64,000 nucleotides of DNA. It comes from Laceyella putida (GTDB lineage: Bacteria > Bacillota > Bacilli > Thermoactinomycetales > Thermoactinomycetaceae). The notes beneath the pieces were generated by a model, which was not told the origin of the DNA, made no database searches, and saw nothing but the letters and a program-made list of their open reading frames with translations. Of the stretch, positions 26,378 through 34,533 are shown one piece after another. The stretch lies in assembly GCF_042665195.1 (NCBI RefSeq), contig NZ_JBHTBW010000019.1, positions 186,001-250,000 on the forward strand. The letters are read 5' to 3'. A program made the translations under genes and the position numbers. Numbering within the stretch: position 1 is the stretch's first letter; the number at the start of each line of letters is the position of its first letter.

Positions 26378-27634
26378 ATGAAAATGAACAGGATTTCAGC
26401 AAAACAATGGTTTGGTTTTCTCCTCGTGCTTCTCATCATGTTGGGAAGTACCACCACGACGTTTCGCCAATTTACCAACTTTCCCCATGAAATTCGTCTC
26501 TTGCAGGGAGAATGGTGCAAACTTCAGCTTTCCATGCCCGTTTCGGCTACCGCCAGTGTTTCCAATCCCGATATCCTTCATGTGAATGGTTTGGCGAAAG
26601 CCCATGTGCCACTTGATCTCCATCACCCCATGACCTTGTTATCCCAGGCGGTAGGAAAAGCCCATCTGACATTAAAATTATTTGGCAGGCTCCCGATCAA
26701 AAATGTGGATGTCCATGTGTATCCCAATCTGAAAGTGGTGCCTGGTGGACAATCCATTGGTGTCAAGTTGCGTTCGGATGGGGCGTTAGTCGTGGGACAT
26801 CATGTGGTGCACGGCAAAAAAAGCGAACAAAAATCACCAGCGGAACAAGCAGATATTCGTGTAGGGGATTATCTTGCGCAAATCAATGGCGTGTCGGTGA
26901 AACAGATTGGGGATGTCGCCAGAGCGGTGAATAAAGCCGGCAAAGCGAAACAAATGCTGCGGTTGGTGATCATACGGGATGGGAAAAAAAGAAACGTGTC
27001 GATTCGACCTGTGTTTGATGAAAAAGAACAGATGTACCGTTTGGGTCTTTACATCCGAGATTCTGCAGCAGGGGTGGGAACACTAACGTTTTATGATCCA
27101 ACCCATCAGGTATACGGCGCTTTGGGCCATGTCATTACCGATATGGATACAGGCCAGCCGATTCGGGTGGGTGATGGCAAAATCGTGCAATCCAGTGTTA
27201 CGTCGATTCAAAAAGGGGAGTCAGGGGAACCTGGCGAAAAACGGGCAATTTTTTTCCAAGAAGATCAGGTCTTGGGCAACATCAAGAAGAACTCGCCGTT
27301 TGGCATCTTTGGGCAGATGGGCAAAATTCCAGCTGGAGGCAAAGCTGAGTCCATCATTCCCGTTGCTTTGGCTGATCAGGTAAAAGAGGGGCCAGCAAAG
27401 ATTTTGACGGTGGTCGACGGACAAAAAGTAGAATCATTCGATATCCAAATTCTGCACGCACTACGGCAAAAGTATCCGGCAACCAAAGGATTGATCATTA
27501 AGGTAACGGATCCCCGTCTTTTGAAAAAAACGGGAGGAATTGTTCAAGGGATGAGTGGCAGCCCGATTATCCAAAACGGAAAATTAATCGGAGCCGTCAC
27601 GCATGTATTTGTGAACACACTACACCAACTTTAA
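26378..27634 (+). CDS. spoIVB: SpoIVB signalling protease, 5' part; C-terminus replaced at element junction
   Basis: SpoIVB is a forespore serine protease that crosses into the intermembrane space and triggers pro-sigma-K processing through SpoIVFA. Seen here (start at 26378 = residue 1): a signal anchor, a PDZ domain around residues 120-205 (SPAEQADIRVGDYLAQINGVSV), and the S55 domain with catalytic candidates H251 (GALGHVITD), D378 (VTDPRLL) and S393 (GMSGSP). After GAVTHVFVN the frame continues only as TLHQL and stops. The expected DPTSGYG..EWML tail is at 49946-50092. ATG 26384 is an alternative start. Activity of the truncated form is uncertain because the catalytic residues remain. Confidence 0.93.
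   Translation: MKMNRISAKQWFGFLLVLLIMLGSTTTTFRQFTNFPHEIRLLQGEWCKLQLSMPVSATASVSNPDILHVNGLAKAHVPLDLHHPMTLLSQAVGKAHLTLKLFGRLPIKNVDVHVYPNLKVVPGGQSIGVKLRSDGALVVGHHVVHGKKSEQKSPAEQADIRVGDYLAQINGVSVKQIGDVARAVNKAGKAKQMLRLVIIRDGKKRNVSIRPVFDEKEQMYRLGLYIRDSAAGVGTLTFYDPTHQVYGALGHVITDMDTGQPIRVGDGKIVQSSVTSIQKGESGEPGEKRAIFFQEDQVLGNIKKNSPFGIFGQMGKIPAGGKAESIIPVALADQVKEGPAKILTVVDGQKVESFDIQILHALRQKYPATKGLIIKVTDPRLLKKTGGIVQGMSGSPIIQNGKLIGAVTHVFVNTLHQL
27599..27632 (+). other. attL-like junction in spoIVB
   Basis: The chromosomal half ends in the shared core ACGCATGT (27599-27606). The element half is ATTTGT then the arm GAACACACTACACCAACTTT (27613-27632). That arm is the reverse complement, at 17 of 20 positions, of the arm at 49926-49945. 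The inferred crossover dinucleotide is GT at 27605-27606. Confidence 0.85.
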
Positions 27635-27718
27635 TGGAAAGCAGTGTTTGCAAGGGGTTTGGGATGAGGGGGGCTTTTCTGTAGCTCCGCTTTTAAACGT
27701 ATTTTGGATGGGTCGGTT

Positions 27719-27982
27719 TTAAAGGGAGTGATCAACGGCTCTTAACTCAAATCTCCCGTTTTTATATGAGATATGCAGGCGATGTAAATGTGGAACAACA
27801 TCTTCCCGGTAGTAGATGGTTAATCCGTTTGCCTCCGTTACATAATCCCCATCTTTAAAATGGTCCAACGTTAAATGAAACTTGGATAACCCGCATGTGC
27901 TTTTCTCGTTGTATCCGATTCGAACCCCGCTTTTCTTTCGCTTTTTCATCAGTTGTTGAAGAAATTGGCTCATTCGTGACAA
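27719..27982 (-). CDS. HesB/YqkB-like small protein
   Basis: About 87 residues. The segment SGVRIGYNEKSTCGLSKFHLTLDHFKDGDYVTEANGLTIYYREDVV resembles HesB/IscA-type iron-sulfur biogenesis proteins of the YqkB sort, though only one of the usual cysteines is obvious, so metal binding is doubtful. It is the first gene inside the element, convergent to spoIVB. Possible starts are TTG 27991, TTG 27982 and ATG 27973; GAGGTGA lies just upstream. Confidence 0.5.
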   Translation of the reverse strand: MSRMSQFLQQLMKKRKKSGVRIGYNEKSTCGLSKFHLTLDHFKDGDYVTEANGLTIYYREDVVPHLHRLHISYKNGRFELRAVDHSL

Positions 27983-27991
27983 CCACTGCAA

Positions 27992-28211
27992 ATCACCTCA
28001 TGGCATTTGGTTTATTTAAGTCCGGTTCATTCTTCTATCCATCTTTATCATTCAGATCATTGCACTCTGATAGTTACATTGGTAATGTGCCGATGTCATT
28101 CTAATAGTTAAATATACTATAATGATCAGAGGATACCATGATCAATATAAGAGCATAGATCCTCTTCTTTCATACATATAATCGATTGGCAAATATTCCA
28201 TTTAAATTATT
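27992..28211. other. AT-rich non-coding stretch
   Basis: No supported gene. It leads into repeat copy C at 28212-28375. The 90 bases after that copy hold only the upstream region of the nitroreductase gene. Confidence 0.4.
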
Positions 28212-28375
28212 GGGACATGTTCGGCAAATCAAGTTGATTGATAGGAGGCGTCGGAAAAACCTTTTCCCGATAAGCGCCGATGGACAAGTGAAGTGAATGG
28301 GAAAACGGGTTTGGAGCGATCGCGATCGCAATAGCCATTTCTCCATCCAAAAGATGGTTTTGAAATAGCTTCTAG
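28212..28375. repeat. MITE-like element, copy C (chimeric ends)
   Basis: The core GGAAAAACCTTTTCCCGATA..GCGCCGATGGACAAGTGAAG..GGGAAAACGG matches copies A and B. The left end (CATGTTCGGCAAATCAAGTTGA) is of the A/B type. The right end (GCGATCGC..ATGGTTTTGAAATAGCTTC) is of the copy D type. It looks like a recombinant between two subfamilies. Confidence 0.7.
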
Positions 28376-28464
28376 AAAAACGCACTGTACAAGGTATTAA
28401 GTATGATGACGAAGAAGCAATTTATAGGTAAAACGAATTTAAATGTTAGTTGGAGGGATCAAGA

Positions 28465-29214
28465 GTGAATCAAGTGATTGAAACAATTTTAAAGCATCGT
28501 TCCATCCGCCAATATGACGATCGTCCTTTAACAGACGAACAGATTCGTACGATTGTCGAAGCTGCTCAAGCTGCTTCTACGTCAAGTTATATCCAGGCTT
28601 ACTCAATTATTGGCATTAAGGATCCTAAGAAAAAGAAAAAACTTGCTGAATTAGCCGGCAATCAACCGTATGTAGAGAAAAACGGCCATTTATTGGTTTT
28701 CTGCGCAGATTTGCATCGTCATGATGTAGTGGCTCAAATGGAAGGAAAAGATCTTACATCCTCTCTTGAAAGTACCGAAAAATTCATGGTGTCTCTGATT
28801 GATGCGGCATTGGCGGCGCAAAATGCAGCCATCGCGGCGGAGTCAATGGGTCTTGGGATTTGTTATATTGGAGGACTGCGAAATAATTTGAAAGAAGTAG
28901 CAAAAGTATTGCGTACACCAGAACGGGTGTTACCGCTTTTTGCCATGACAATAGGATATCCGCTTCATGAATCCTGCAAAAAACCTCGCTTACCATTTGA
29001 ACATGTTTACCATGAAGAGGAATACGAGCAAGATGAAAATCGGTTAAAAGAACAACTGCAACAATATAATGACATCATTAAAAAGTATTATAGAGAACGT
29101 ACAGGCGGGGTCCGTAATGATACATGGACAGGCCAGATGGCTCAAAAGCTTTCACATCCAGCCAGGATGTATATGAAAGAGTTTGTTGAGAAGCAAGGCT
29201 TTAATAAAAAGTAA
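28465..29214 (+). CDS. NfsA/NfrA-type flavin nitroreductase
   Basis: FMN-dependent NAD(P)H oxidoreductase of 249 residues. N-terminal IETILKHRSIRQYDDRPLTDEQIRTIVEAAQAASTSS and central IAAESMGLGICYIGGLRN are typical of the oxygen-insensitive nitroreductase NfsA group, as is the C-terminal extension after LPLFAMTIGYP. It reduces nitro compounds, quinones or flavins. GTG 28465 is chosen because TGGAGGG precedes it at correct spacing. It fits the electrophile-stress theme of the element cargo. Confidence 0.9.
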   Translation: MNQVIETILKHRSIRQYDDRPLTDEQIRTIVEAAQAASTSSYIQAYSIIGIKDPKKKKKLAELAGNQPYVEKNGHLLVFCADLHRHDVVAQMEGKDLTSSLESTEKFMVSLIDAALAAQNAAIAAESMGLGICYIGGLRNNLKEVAKVLRTPERVLPLFAMTIGYPLHESCKKPRLPFEHVYHEEEYEQDENRLKEQLQQYNDIIKKYYRERTGGVRNDTWTGQMAQKLSHPARMYMKEFVEKQGFNKK

Positions 29215-29484
29215 ACACTAGGAAAAAATGTAAGTTGCTATTTGGAAGCGAAAGTTGAAATCATAAGGGTCTACCCCATTGGGACTAATAAGGGGAATGT
29301 TCGTGGCTTAGGTTGGTTGGTCTTGGGTGTGATTTTTCAGAATTTAAAATCCGTTTCTGTGGCAAGCGTTTTGTCGAAACTGGCTGTAAGGAGAAAAAAC
29401 TGCATGAAACTCTTTCTACATTGAAAATCTAAAAAGACAGTGATTGGTTAAATTCGATTAACCCTTGAAGGAGGAAAGAATATA

Positions 29485-29661
29485 ATGAGTTCGGCAAAGA
29501 AAGCCACGAATGGCAGGGTCAACGAAAGGGCCCAAGCAAACGGAACAGTATTCAGCTCTAACAATTGCACCTACTACATGGAGTGGGGAAATGAACTGGG
29601 CTATGAGAAGACGAAGGAGGACCTTTGCCGGGTGTTGGCCAAAATCGAATTGGGTATATAG
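29485..29661 (+). CDS. 58-residue protein of unknown function (candidate directionality factor)
   Basis: The frame starts at ATG 29485 behind a strong AAGGAGG and runs 58 codons to TAG 29659. N-terminal half basic (SSAKKATNGRVNERAQANG), middle FSSNNCTYYMEWGNELGY, then a charged helix EKTKEDLCRVLAKIELGI. I do not recognise the family. It lies between the left attachment site and the serine recombinase, and directionality factors of sporulation-linked serine recombinases (SprB of SPbeta) are similarly tiny. That role is inference from size and place only. Confidence 0.6.
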   Translation: MSSAKKATNGRVNERAQANGTVFSSNNCTYYMEWGNELGYEKTKEDLCRVLAKIELGI

Positions 29662-29725
29662 TGGTAGAAACATGTCATGCTAAGTATGAATAATGCTGTC
29701 CGTGTGTAATTCGTTCAATTCATCA

Positions 29726-29780
29726 AAGTCTGTGAACCTCCCGGGGTTTTTACATGATCGGAGGCTTACAGACTTTTTTG
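29726..29780 (+). repeat. Hairpin-terminator repeat R1
   Basis: AAGTCTGTGAACCTCC (29726-29741) pairs with GGAGGCTTACAGACTT (29760-29775), followed by TTTTTG. It is the first of four similar copies, all inside the spoIVB element. It also terminates the 58-residue gene. The following bases to 30023 hold no intact gene. Confidence 0.75.
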
Positions 29781-30023
29781 ACTCAAGGTATGATAACTGG
29801 CGAGAACTACTGAAAGCAGCGGGATAAACATCTGCCCTTGACTGGCTGTATGTGGACCATAAGAAACCTTAATCATTTTATATAGTTTTACGAACTCTCC
29901 TGTGGCAGTTCAAGCCAGTACGATGATTACACCCCATAATGATACTAAAGGCCACTTTATTCCCCGAGAATAATTGTTAAAATTCGAAATAGATTAACTG
30001 TTTCTTTAAGGAGGGAATCAACA

Positions 30024-30515
30024 TTGGATATTAAACTGGGGTGTCTGACGTATTGGCAACAAGAACGCAAAAAAACGATTGAAATGGTCGATTTGATTCC
30101 GCAAGAACATGCCGAGTACCGTGTTTCTGAAGACACCATGTCCTTTCGAGAGCATGTCTTGCATCTTTTGTCTATTGAATTTTCATTTATTGAAGGATTG
30201 CTGGGAAAAGGATGGGACTTTGACCGTCATGAAGGCTCATGGAGAATATGGGAACCGTATCAATCTGAAAAATACGTTTCTTTGTCCGATGCCAAAAAAG
30301 CATTGCAAGAAGGAACGGTTAAACATCGCGAACTTTTGGAAAGCTTGGAGAATTGGACAGAGCCGATCGAAAACCCATTTGCCCCTCCTTTGCCCGCATT
30401 TATGCTTTTGCAGATCTTGATCAATCATGAGAACGATCACCGTGGCCAATTGTTCGTCTATCTCAAACAGCATGGGGTGTCCGTACCCACTCCCGGAGTG
30501 TACGGGGCCGATTAA
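30024..30515 (+). CDS. DinB family protein
   Basis: Four-helix-bundle protein of 163 residues of the DinB/YfiT superfamily, metal-dependent thiol-transferase-like proteins. The three metal-ligand histidine regions are visible: FREHVLHLL near residue 45 and INHENDHRGQLFVYLKQHG near 135-145. TTG start behind AAGGAGGG. It is followed by its own terminator. Substrate unknown; relatives use bacillithiol in detoxification. Confidence 0.85.
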   Translation: MDIKLGCLTYWQQERKKTIEMVDLIPQEHAEYRVSEDTMSFREHVLHLLSIEFSFIEGLLGKGWDFDRHEGSWRIWEPYQSEKYVSLSDAKKALQEGTVKHRELLESLENWTEPIENPFAPPLPAFMLLQILINHENDHRGQLFVYLKQHGVSVPTPGVYGAD

Positions 30516-30556
30516 GCAAGGGCCACGCATATCCTTTGGGTTTCTCACTGGCCTAA

Positions 30557-30585
30557 AGCCCCCTAACGTGTTTAGGGGGCTAAAT
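30557..30585 (+). terminator. Terminator of the dinB-like gene
   Basis: AGCCCCCTAA (30557-30566) and TTAGGGGGCT (30572-30581) form a perfect 10-bp stem with a five-base loop. The rest of 30582-30865 holds no gene, only a promoter-like GTGACA..TAATA region near 30800-30825 before the recombinase gene. Confidence 0.75.
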
Positions 30586-30865
30586 GTCTTTATGTTTAAT
30601 TGGGCAAGCGTTTCCAACCTTTCAGGAATGAAAGATCTTAATTGCTGATTTGAAGCTCAAGAATGCTGCTAAGCATGGCGATATATGAAGCTGAAACGGG
30701 ACGGCCTGTTATGAGGGGGTCTTTGTTCTGTTTGAGTGCAATAAAAAGTGGTCGCGTTATCATCGCATTTAGTTGGAGCGTTCACGGGAAAGTTGAAGCA
30801 GTGACAAACTTAGAATATAATAGTTTCGAACTTATATCTTTGTCTAACCGGGGGTGCAGCCATAG

Positions 30866-32515
30866 ATGTACGACAAGATTAATAAGTATAACTTTAAAAA
30901 AGTGGCCCTTTACATCCGTCGTTCCCGCGCGGATGAAGAGCGTGAAAAGCGAACGGGAGAAGATACCCTGGTTGGACAATTGATGTACATGGAAAAATAT
31001 CTGAGTAATCTCGGAATCACAGATTACGATGTATATAAAGAGGTTGCTTCAGGGGCATCCATTGAGAACCGGAAAGTGTTTAAAGGCTTATTGAAATTGA
31101 TCGACCAGGGCGTTTATGATGCCATTGCCGTTAAGGAAACCAGCCGTATCACGCGGGGTGCCTATCAAGACTTGGCGGATATTGAGCGCATTTTCAAGAA
31201 AAACCGGATCAAAATCATTGTGGATGGGGACATTCTTGACCTCAATGAATACCAGGCGGCGTTTACCTATGATATGCAACTTTTCATGTCCAGGGCGGAA
31301 TTGAAACAGTATACGAACCGTGTCACCTCCGCGAAAAAAACATTCGCCATGATGGGCAAGTGGATGCCGGGGGGCAATGCGGTTCCTTACGGGTACAAGG
31401 TGGATGAAAAGTCAAGAAAGCTGGTTCCGGATGAAGAGAAAGCTGAACTGATTAAGTTCATCTATCATACCTATGTTTACGGAAAAGACGGGAAAGAGTA
31501 TGGCTATCGCGCGATCTCCAATGAGCTTTTCCGTTTGGGCATCAAATCGCCGCGCGGTTCGGATCGGTGGGACCAGTCGGTGATCAAGAAAATCTTGACC
31601 AATCCCGTGTACAAGGGCGATGTCCGATATAACTACACGGAAGAAGTGGAAAAGGGCAAAAAGCAACTGCGCCCGGAAGAAGAGCGCATTTATGTGGAAA
31701 ACGCCCATGAACCGATCATTGATCCCGAACTTTGGGAGAAGGCGTTTGAGAAGAGCAAGAACCCCAGGAACAACAAGCATAAAGGCAATCCCTTCAAGGA
31801 AGTGTCACCCCTCACCGGTCTGATCGTCTGCGCCAACTGCGAGAAACACATGTTTAAAAGCACGCAGTACAAACAAAGAAAAAACGAACATGGCGAAATC
31901 GAGAGATATCCAGTCGTTCAATTGCGTTGCCGGACGTTGGGCTGCAAAAACGATGTGAAGTATGAAGCGGTTGAGGATGCGGTGGTGGGTTACCTTAAAT
32001 TCATGTTGGCCCTGGACCGCTCAGAGTTTGCCAACTACATTCATAACATCATTCGCGTTGAAAACAGATTGGACGAATTTCATCTCCAGCACAAAGAGGC
32101 GCAGATTGAGCGGATCGGCAAAGAGATCGAGAAGTGGAACAAGCGGCTGAAAGTGGCCAAGGAAATGCGGGAAGACGGCGAATACACCCGCGAAGAATTC
32201 CTTGAGCGCAAAAAAGAGATCGAAGAGGAGATCAGGGAGCTCCGCGTCATCGAACAGAAGCTCTTGCATGCCGACGAAACGGCTGTGGGCTTGACTGAGG
32301 AAGACATCGACAATGCACGGGAAAACATTGAAGTCATCCATGATTACTATTTGCGCGCAAAATCGAATGAGCGAAAAAACGAACTCCTGTCGGCCATCTT
32401 TTATGAGATTGTCGTGAAGAAGATCAAATCTGGCTATGGCAGCAAACCTCCCGAGTTGGAACTGCGGTGCAAGCTGAAAGAGGTTGTTCGCTTAAAGAAT
32501 TTGGTGTCGGCGTAG
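30866..32515 (+). CDS. Large serine recombinase (putative integrase/excisionase of the element)
   Basis: Protein of 549 residues. The N-terminal resolvase domain has the catalytic serine at S20 in LYIRRSRADE, the RKVFKGLLKLIDQGVYDAIAVKETSRITRG segment and an arginine cluster. A recombinase domain follows (YGYRAISNELFRLGIKSPRGSDRWDQSVIKKILTNPVYKGD), then a zinc ribbon with CANC near 322 and CRTLGC near 355-361. A coiled coil lies at about 405-475 and a C-terminal tail completes it. This is the architecture of phiC31/SpoIVCA-type enzymes. The gene appears intact and is the only recombinase in the element, so it most likely acts on the spoIVB junction sites, though it lies 3.2 kb from attL. Confidence 0.93.
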   Translation: MYDKINKYNFKKVALYIRRSRADEEREKRTGEDTLVGQLMYMEKYLSNLGITDYDVYKEVASGASIENRKVFKGLLKLIDQGVYDAIAVKETSRITRGAYQDLADIERIFKKNRIKIIVDGDILDLNEYQAAFTYDMQLFMSRAELKQYTNRVTSAKKTFAMMGKWMPGGNAVPYGYKVDEKSRKLVPDEEKAELIKFIYHTYVYGKDGKEYGYRAISNELFRLGIKSPRGSDRWDQSVIKKILTNPVYKGDVRYNYTEEVEKGKKQLRPEEERIYVENAHEPIIDPELWEKAFEKSKNPRNNKHKGNPFKEVSPLTGLIVCANCEKHMFKSTQYKQRKNEHGEIERYPVVQLRCRTLGCKNDVKYEAVEDAVVGYLKFMLALDRSEFANYIHNIIRVENRLDEFHLQHKEAQIERIGKEIEKWNKRLKVAKEMREDGEYTREEFLERKKEIEEEIRELRVIEQKLLHADETAVGLTEEDIDNARENIEVIHDYYLRAKSNERKNELLSAIFYEIVVKKIKSGYGSKPPELELRCKLKEVVRLKNLVSA

Positions 32516-32583
32516 GGGGTTGATCTGAAACAAGGAACACAAAGTGTGAGCCAATCTATAAAGTGACGAAATGAGTATTATTG

Positions 32584-32616
32584 CCCCAACTCTTTAAAGG
32601 ATTGGGGTCTTTTTTT
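32584..32616 (+). terminator. Terminator after the recombinase gene
   Basis: CCCCAA (32584-32589) and TTGGGG (32602-32607) form a short stem followed by TCTTTTTTTG. Confidence 0.6.
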
Positions 32617-32710
32617 GCGAAAAAATATGGAGCAAAATGGTGTACACAGGTAATATAAATAGTTTAAAATAGTCGAAATAAATTTTTCGCCGAAAGGAGA
32701 GGAAGACATC

Positions 32711-33699
32711 ATGACCTTGGCCATCCATGTTAAAGGACTTTCAAAATCCTTTACGGTCAAGCACAAAAAAACCGGCTTGCTCGAATCGATGAAAAGTTTG
32801 GTTCATCCCACCCTCTCCGAACAAACGCTGTCCACCCCATTGACTTTCAAGTTGATCAAGGCGAAATATTAGCGTTTCTTGGACCGAATGGAGCGGGAAA
32901 ATCGACAATCATCAAAATGTTGACGGGGATTCTGCATCCAACCAACGGACACGCCGAGGTGCTTGGTTTCAATCCATGGCAAGAACGGGCAAAGCTCGCC
33001 TTTCATATTGGCTCTGTTTTCGGTCAAAAGTCACAACTATGGTACCATTTGCCGCCGATCGACACATTTGAGCTGATGAGCCGGATCTACGAGCTGCCGC
33101 GTGGCGATTACCACAAGCGGCGTAAGGAGCTGATCGAACGGTTTGAACTGGGGGAATTTCTCGAAACCCCTGTGCGCAAATTGTCACTCGGTCAACGGAT
33201 GCGTTGCGAAATTGCCGCCACCCTGTTGCATCGCCCGAAGATCGTTTTTCTTGATGAACCGACCATCGGCCTCGACGTGGTTGTTAAACATAAAATCCGC
33301 GACCTGATCAAGGAGATGAACAAAGAAGAGGGCACGACTCTTTTTCTTACTTCCCATGATGCGGGCGATATCGAACAGCTTTGCAAACGGGCCATCGTCA
33401 TCAATCATGGCCGGATTATTCTGGATGACACGGTCTCCAATATGAAACGACAATTTTTGAAACACAAGACGATTCACTTAAAATTGCAGGAAGTGCCAAG
33501 CCGTTTCGACATTCCCGGCGTGAAATTGGTCAAACAAAAGGGTGCGGGTCTTCGCCTCTCTGTGGATACTTCGCAAACTTCCATCGAGAACGTCCTTTCC
33601 CACATCGTGCAAAACTATCATCTGGTTGACGTTACCATTGAAGATCCTTCGATGGAGGAAATTATCACGCACATCTATGCACAGCGGAGAGGAGGTTGA
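32711..33699 (+). pseudogene. ABC-2 exporter ATPase, frameshifted
   Basis: The ATPase of an ABC-2 exporter with two permeases downstream. ATG 32711 opens MTLAIHVKGLSKSFTVKHKKTG, which runs in frame to TAG 32870. The homologous continuation AVHPIDFQVDQGEILAFLGPNGAGKSTIIKMLTG lies in the next frame from about 32826. The Walker A (GPNGAGKST), signature LSLGQRMRC and Walker B KIVFLDEPTIGLD are intact in that second frame, which ends at 33699. One indel near 32815-32830 therefore breaks the gene, unless it is a sequencing error or programmed shift. Confidence 0.8.
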
Positions 33700-33705
33700 T
33701 TAAAG

Positions 33706-34533
33706 ATGAACACACTCTCCACCAAAAGCTGGCGCTTGCGCGACAAAGTGCAAAAATATATCTCCGTCGGGTACATTACCGTGCGCAATAACTTTGCGTA
33801 CCTGCGTTCTTTTTTCATTCGCTCCTGGTTTTTGCTTATCATCTTATTCATCTTCGTTCAGCTCTGGCGGATCACGTATCAAGGTGAAGGTTCGGAGGTG
33901 ATTGCCGGATACACTTTTGAACAGATGATCTGGTATCTCATCTTCGCCGAAGCCATCATTCTATCGTCGCCACGCCTTCCGATCAAGATTGAAGAAGAAG
34001 TGAAAAAAGGAGACGTGGGTTATCAACTGACTCGTCCCATGAGCTATCTCCTTTATCACTACTTTTCCTATTTGGGGGAGGCGTACGTTCGTCTTATCGT
34101 CAATATCGTTCTCGGCAGTGCGCTTGGTCTGGTTTTGTTTGGACGGCCCGACTTTGGTTGGGGGTTGTTCGGATTTTTTGTCGTCTCGATCGGCTCATTT
34201 ACGGTCAATTATCTTATGACGATGATGCTATCCCTTTGCTCGTTTTGGGTGGAGGAGACACGGGGGCTTGTATTTGTATACAATAAGATTCTTTTCATTA
34301 TTGGCGGTCTGATGTTGCCATTGGAGATATTTCCCCCTTATTTGCAAGCCATTTCGCACTGGTTGCCCTTTCAAACGGTCGCGTATTTCGCAGCGAAAGC
34401 AGGGGTGCATTTTGCGTGGATCATGATCGGCAAAATGCTAATGATCCAGTTGATCTGGATTGTTTTCCTCTCGTTTCCGCTTCGCATCATCTATCGGAAG
34501 GGAGTGCGCAAACTACATGTCAACGGTGGCTAA
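33706..34533 (+). CDS. ABC-2 type permease (DUF990-like), first subunit
   Basis: Protein of 275 residues with about six membrane helices. It starts with a basic cytoplasmic tail and RNNFAYLRSFFIRSWFLLIILFIFVQLWR. The segment VKKGDVGYQLTRPMSYLLYHYFSYLGEA is typical of permeases paired with NatA-like ATPases. AGGAGG precedes ATG 33706, six bases after the ATPase frame. It overlaps the next permease. Transported substrate unknown. Confidence 0.8.
   Translation: MNTLSTKSWRLRDKVQKYISVGYITVRNNFAYLRSFFIRSWFLLIILFIFVQLWRITYQGEGSEVIAGYTFEQMIWYLIFAEAIILSSPRLPIKIEEEVKKGDVGYQLTRPMSYLLYHYFSYLGEAYVRLIVNIVLGSALGLVLFGRPDFGWGLFGFFVVSIGSFTVNYLMTMMLSLCSFWVEETRGLVFVYNKILFIIGGLMLPLEIFPPYLQAISHWLPFQTVAYFAAKAGVHFAWIMIGKMLMIQLIWIVFLSFPLRIIYRKGVRKLHVNGG

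Noticed and set aside
29793..29873. Possible relic of a plasmid Rep gene (reads DNWRELLKAAG, stop, TSALDWLYVDHKKP)
   Set aside because: The match to the Rep pattern is short and from memory; too weak to annotate.
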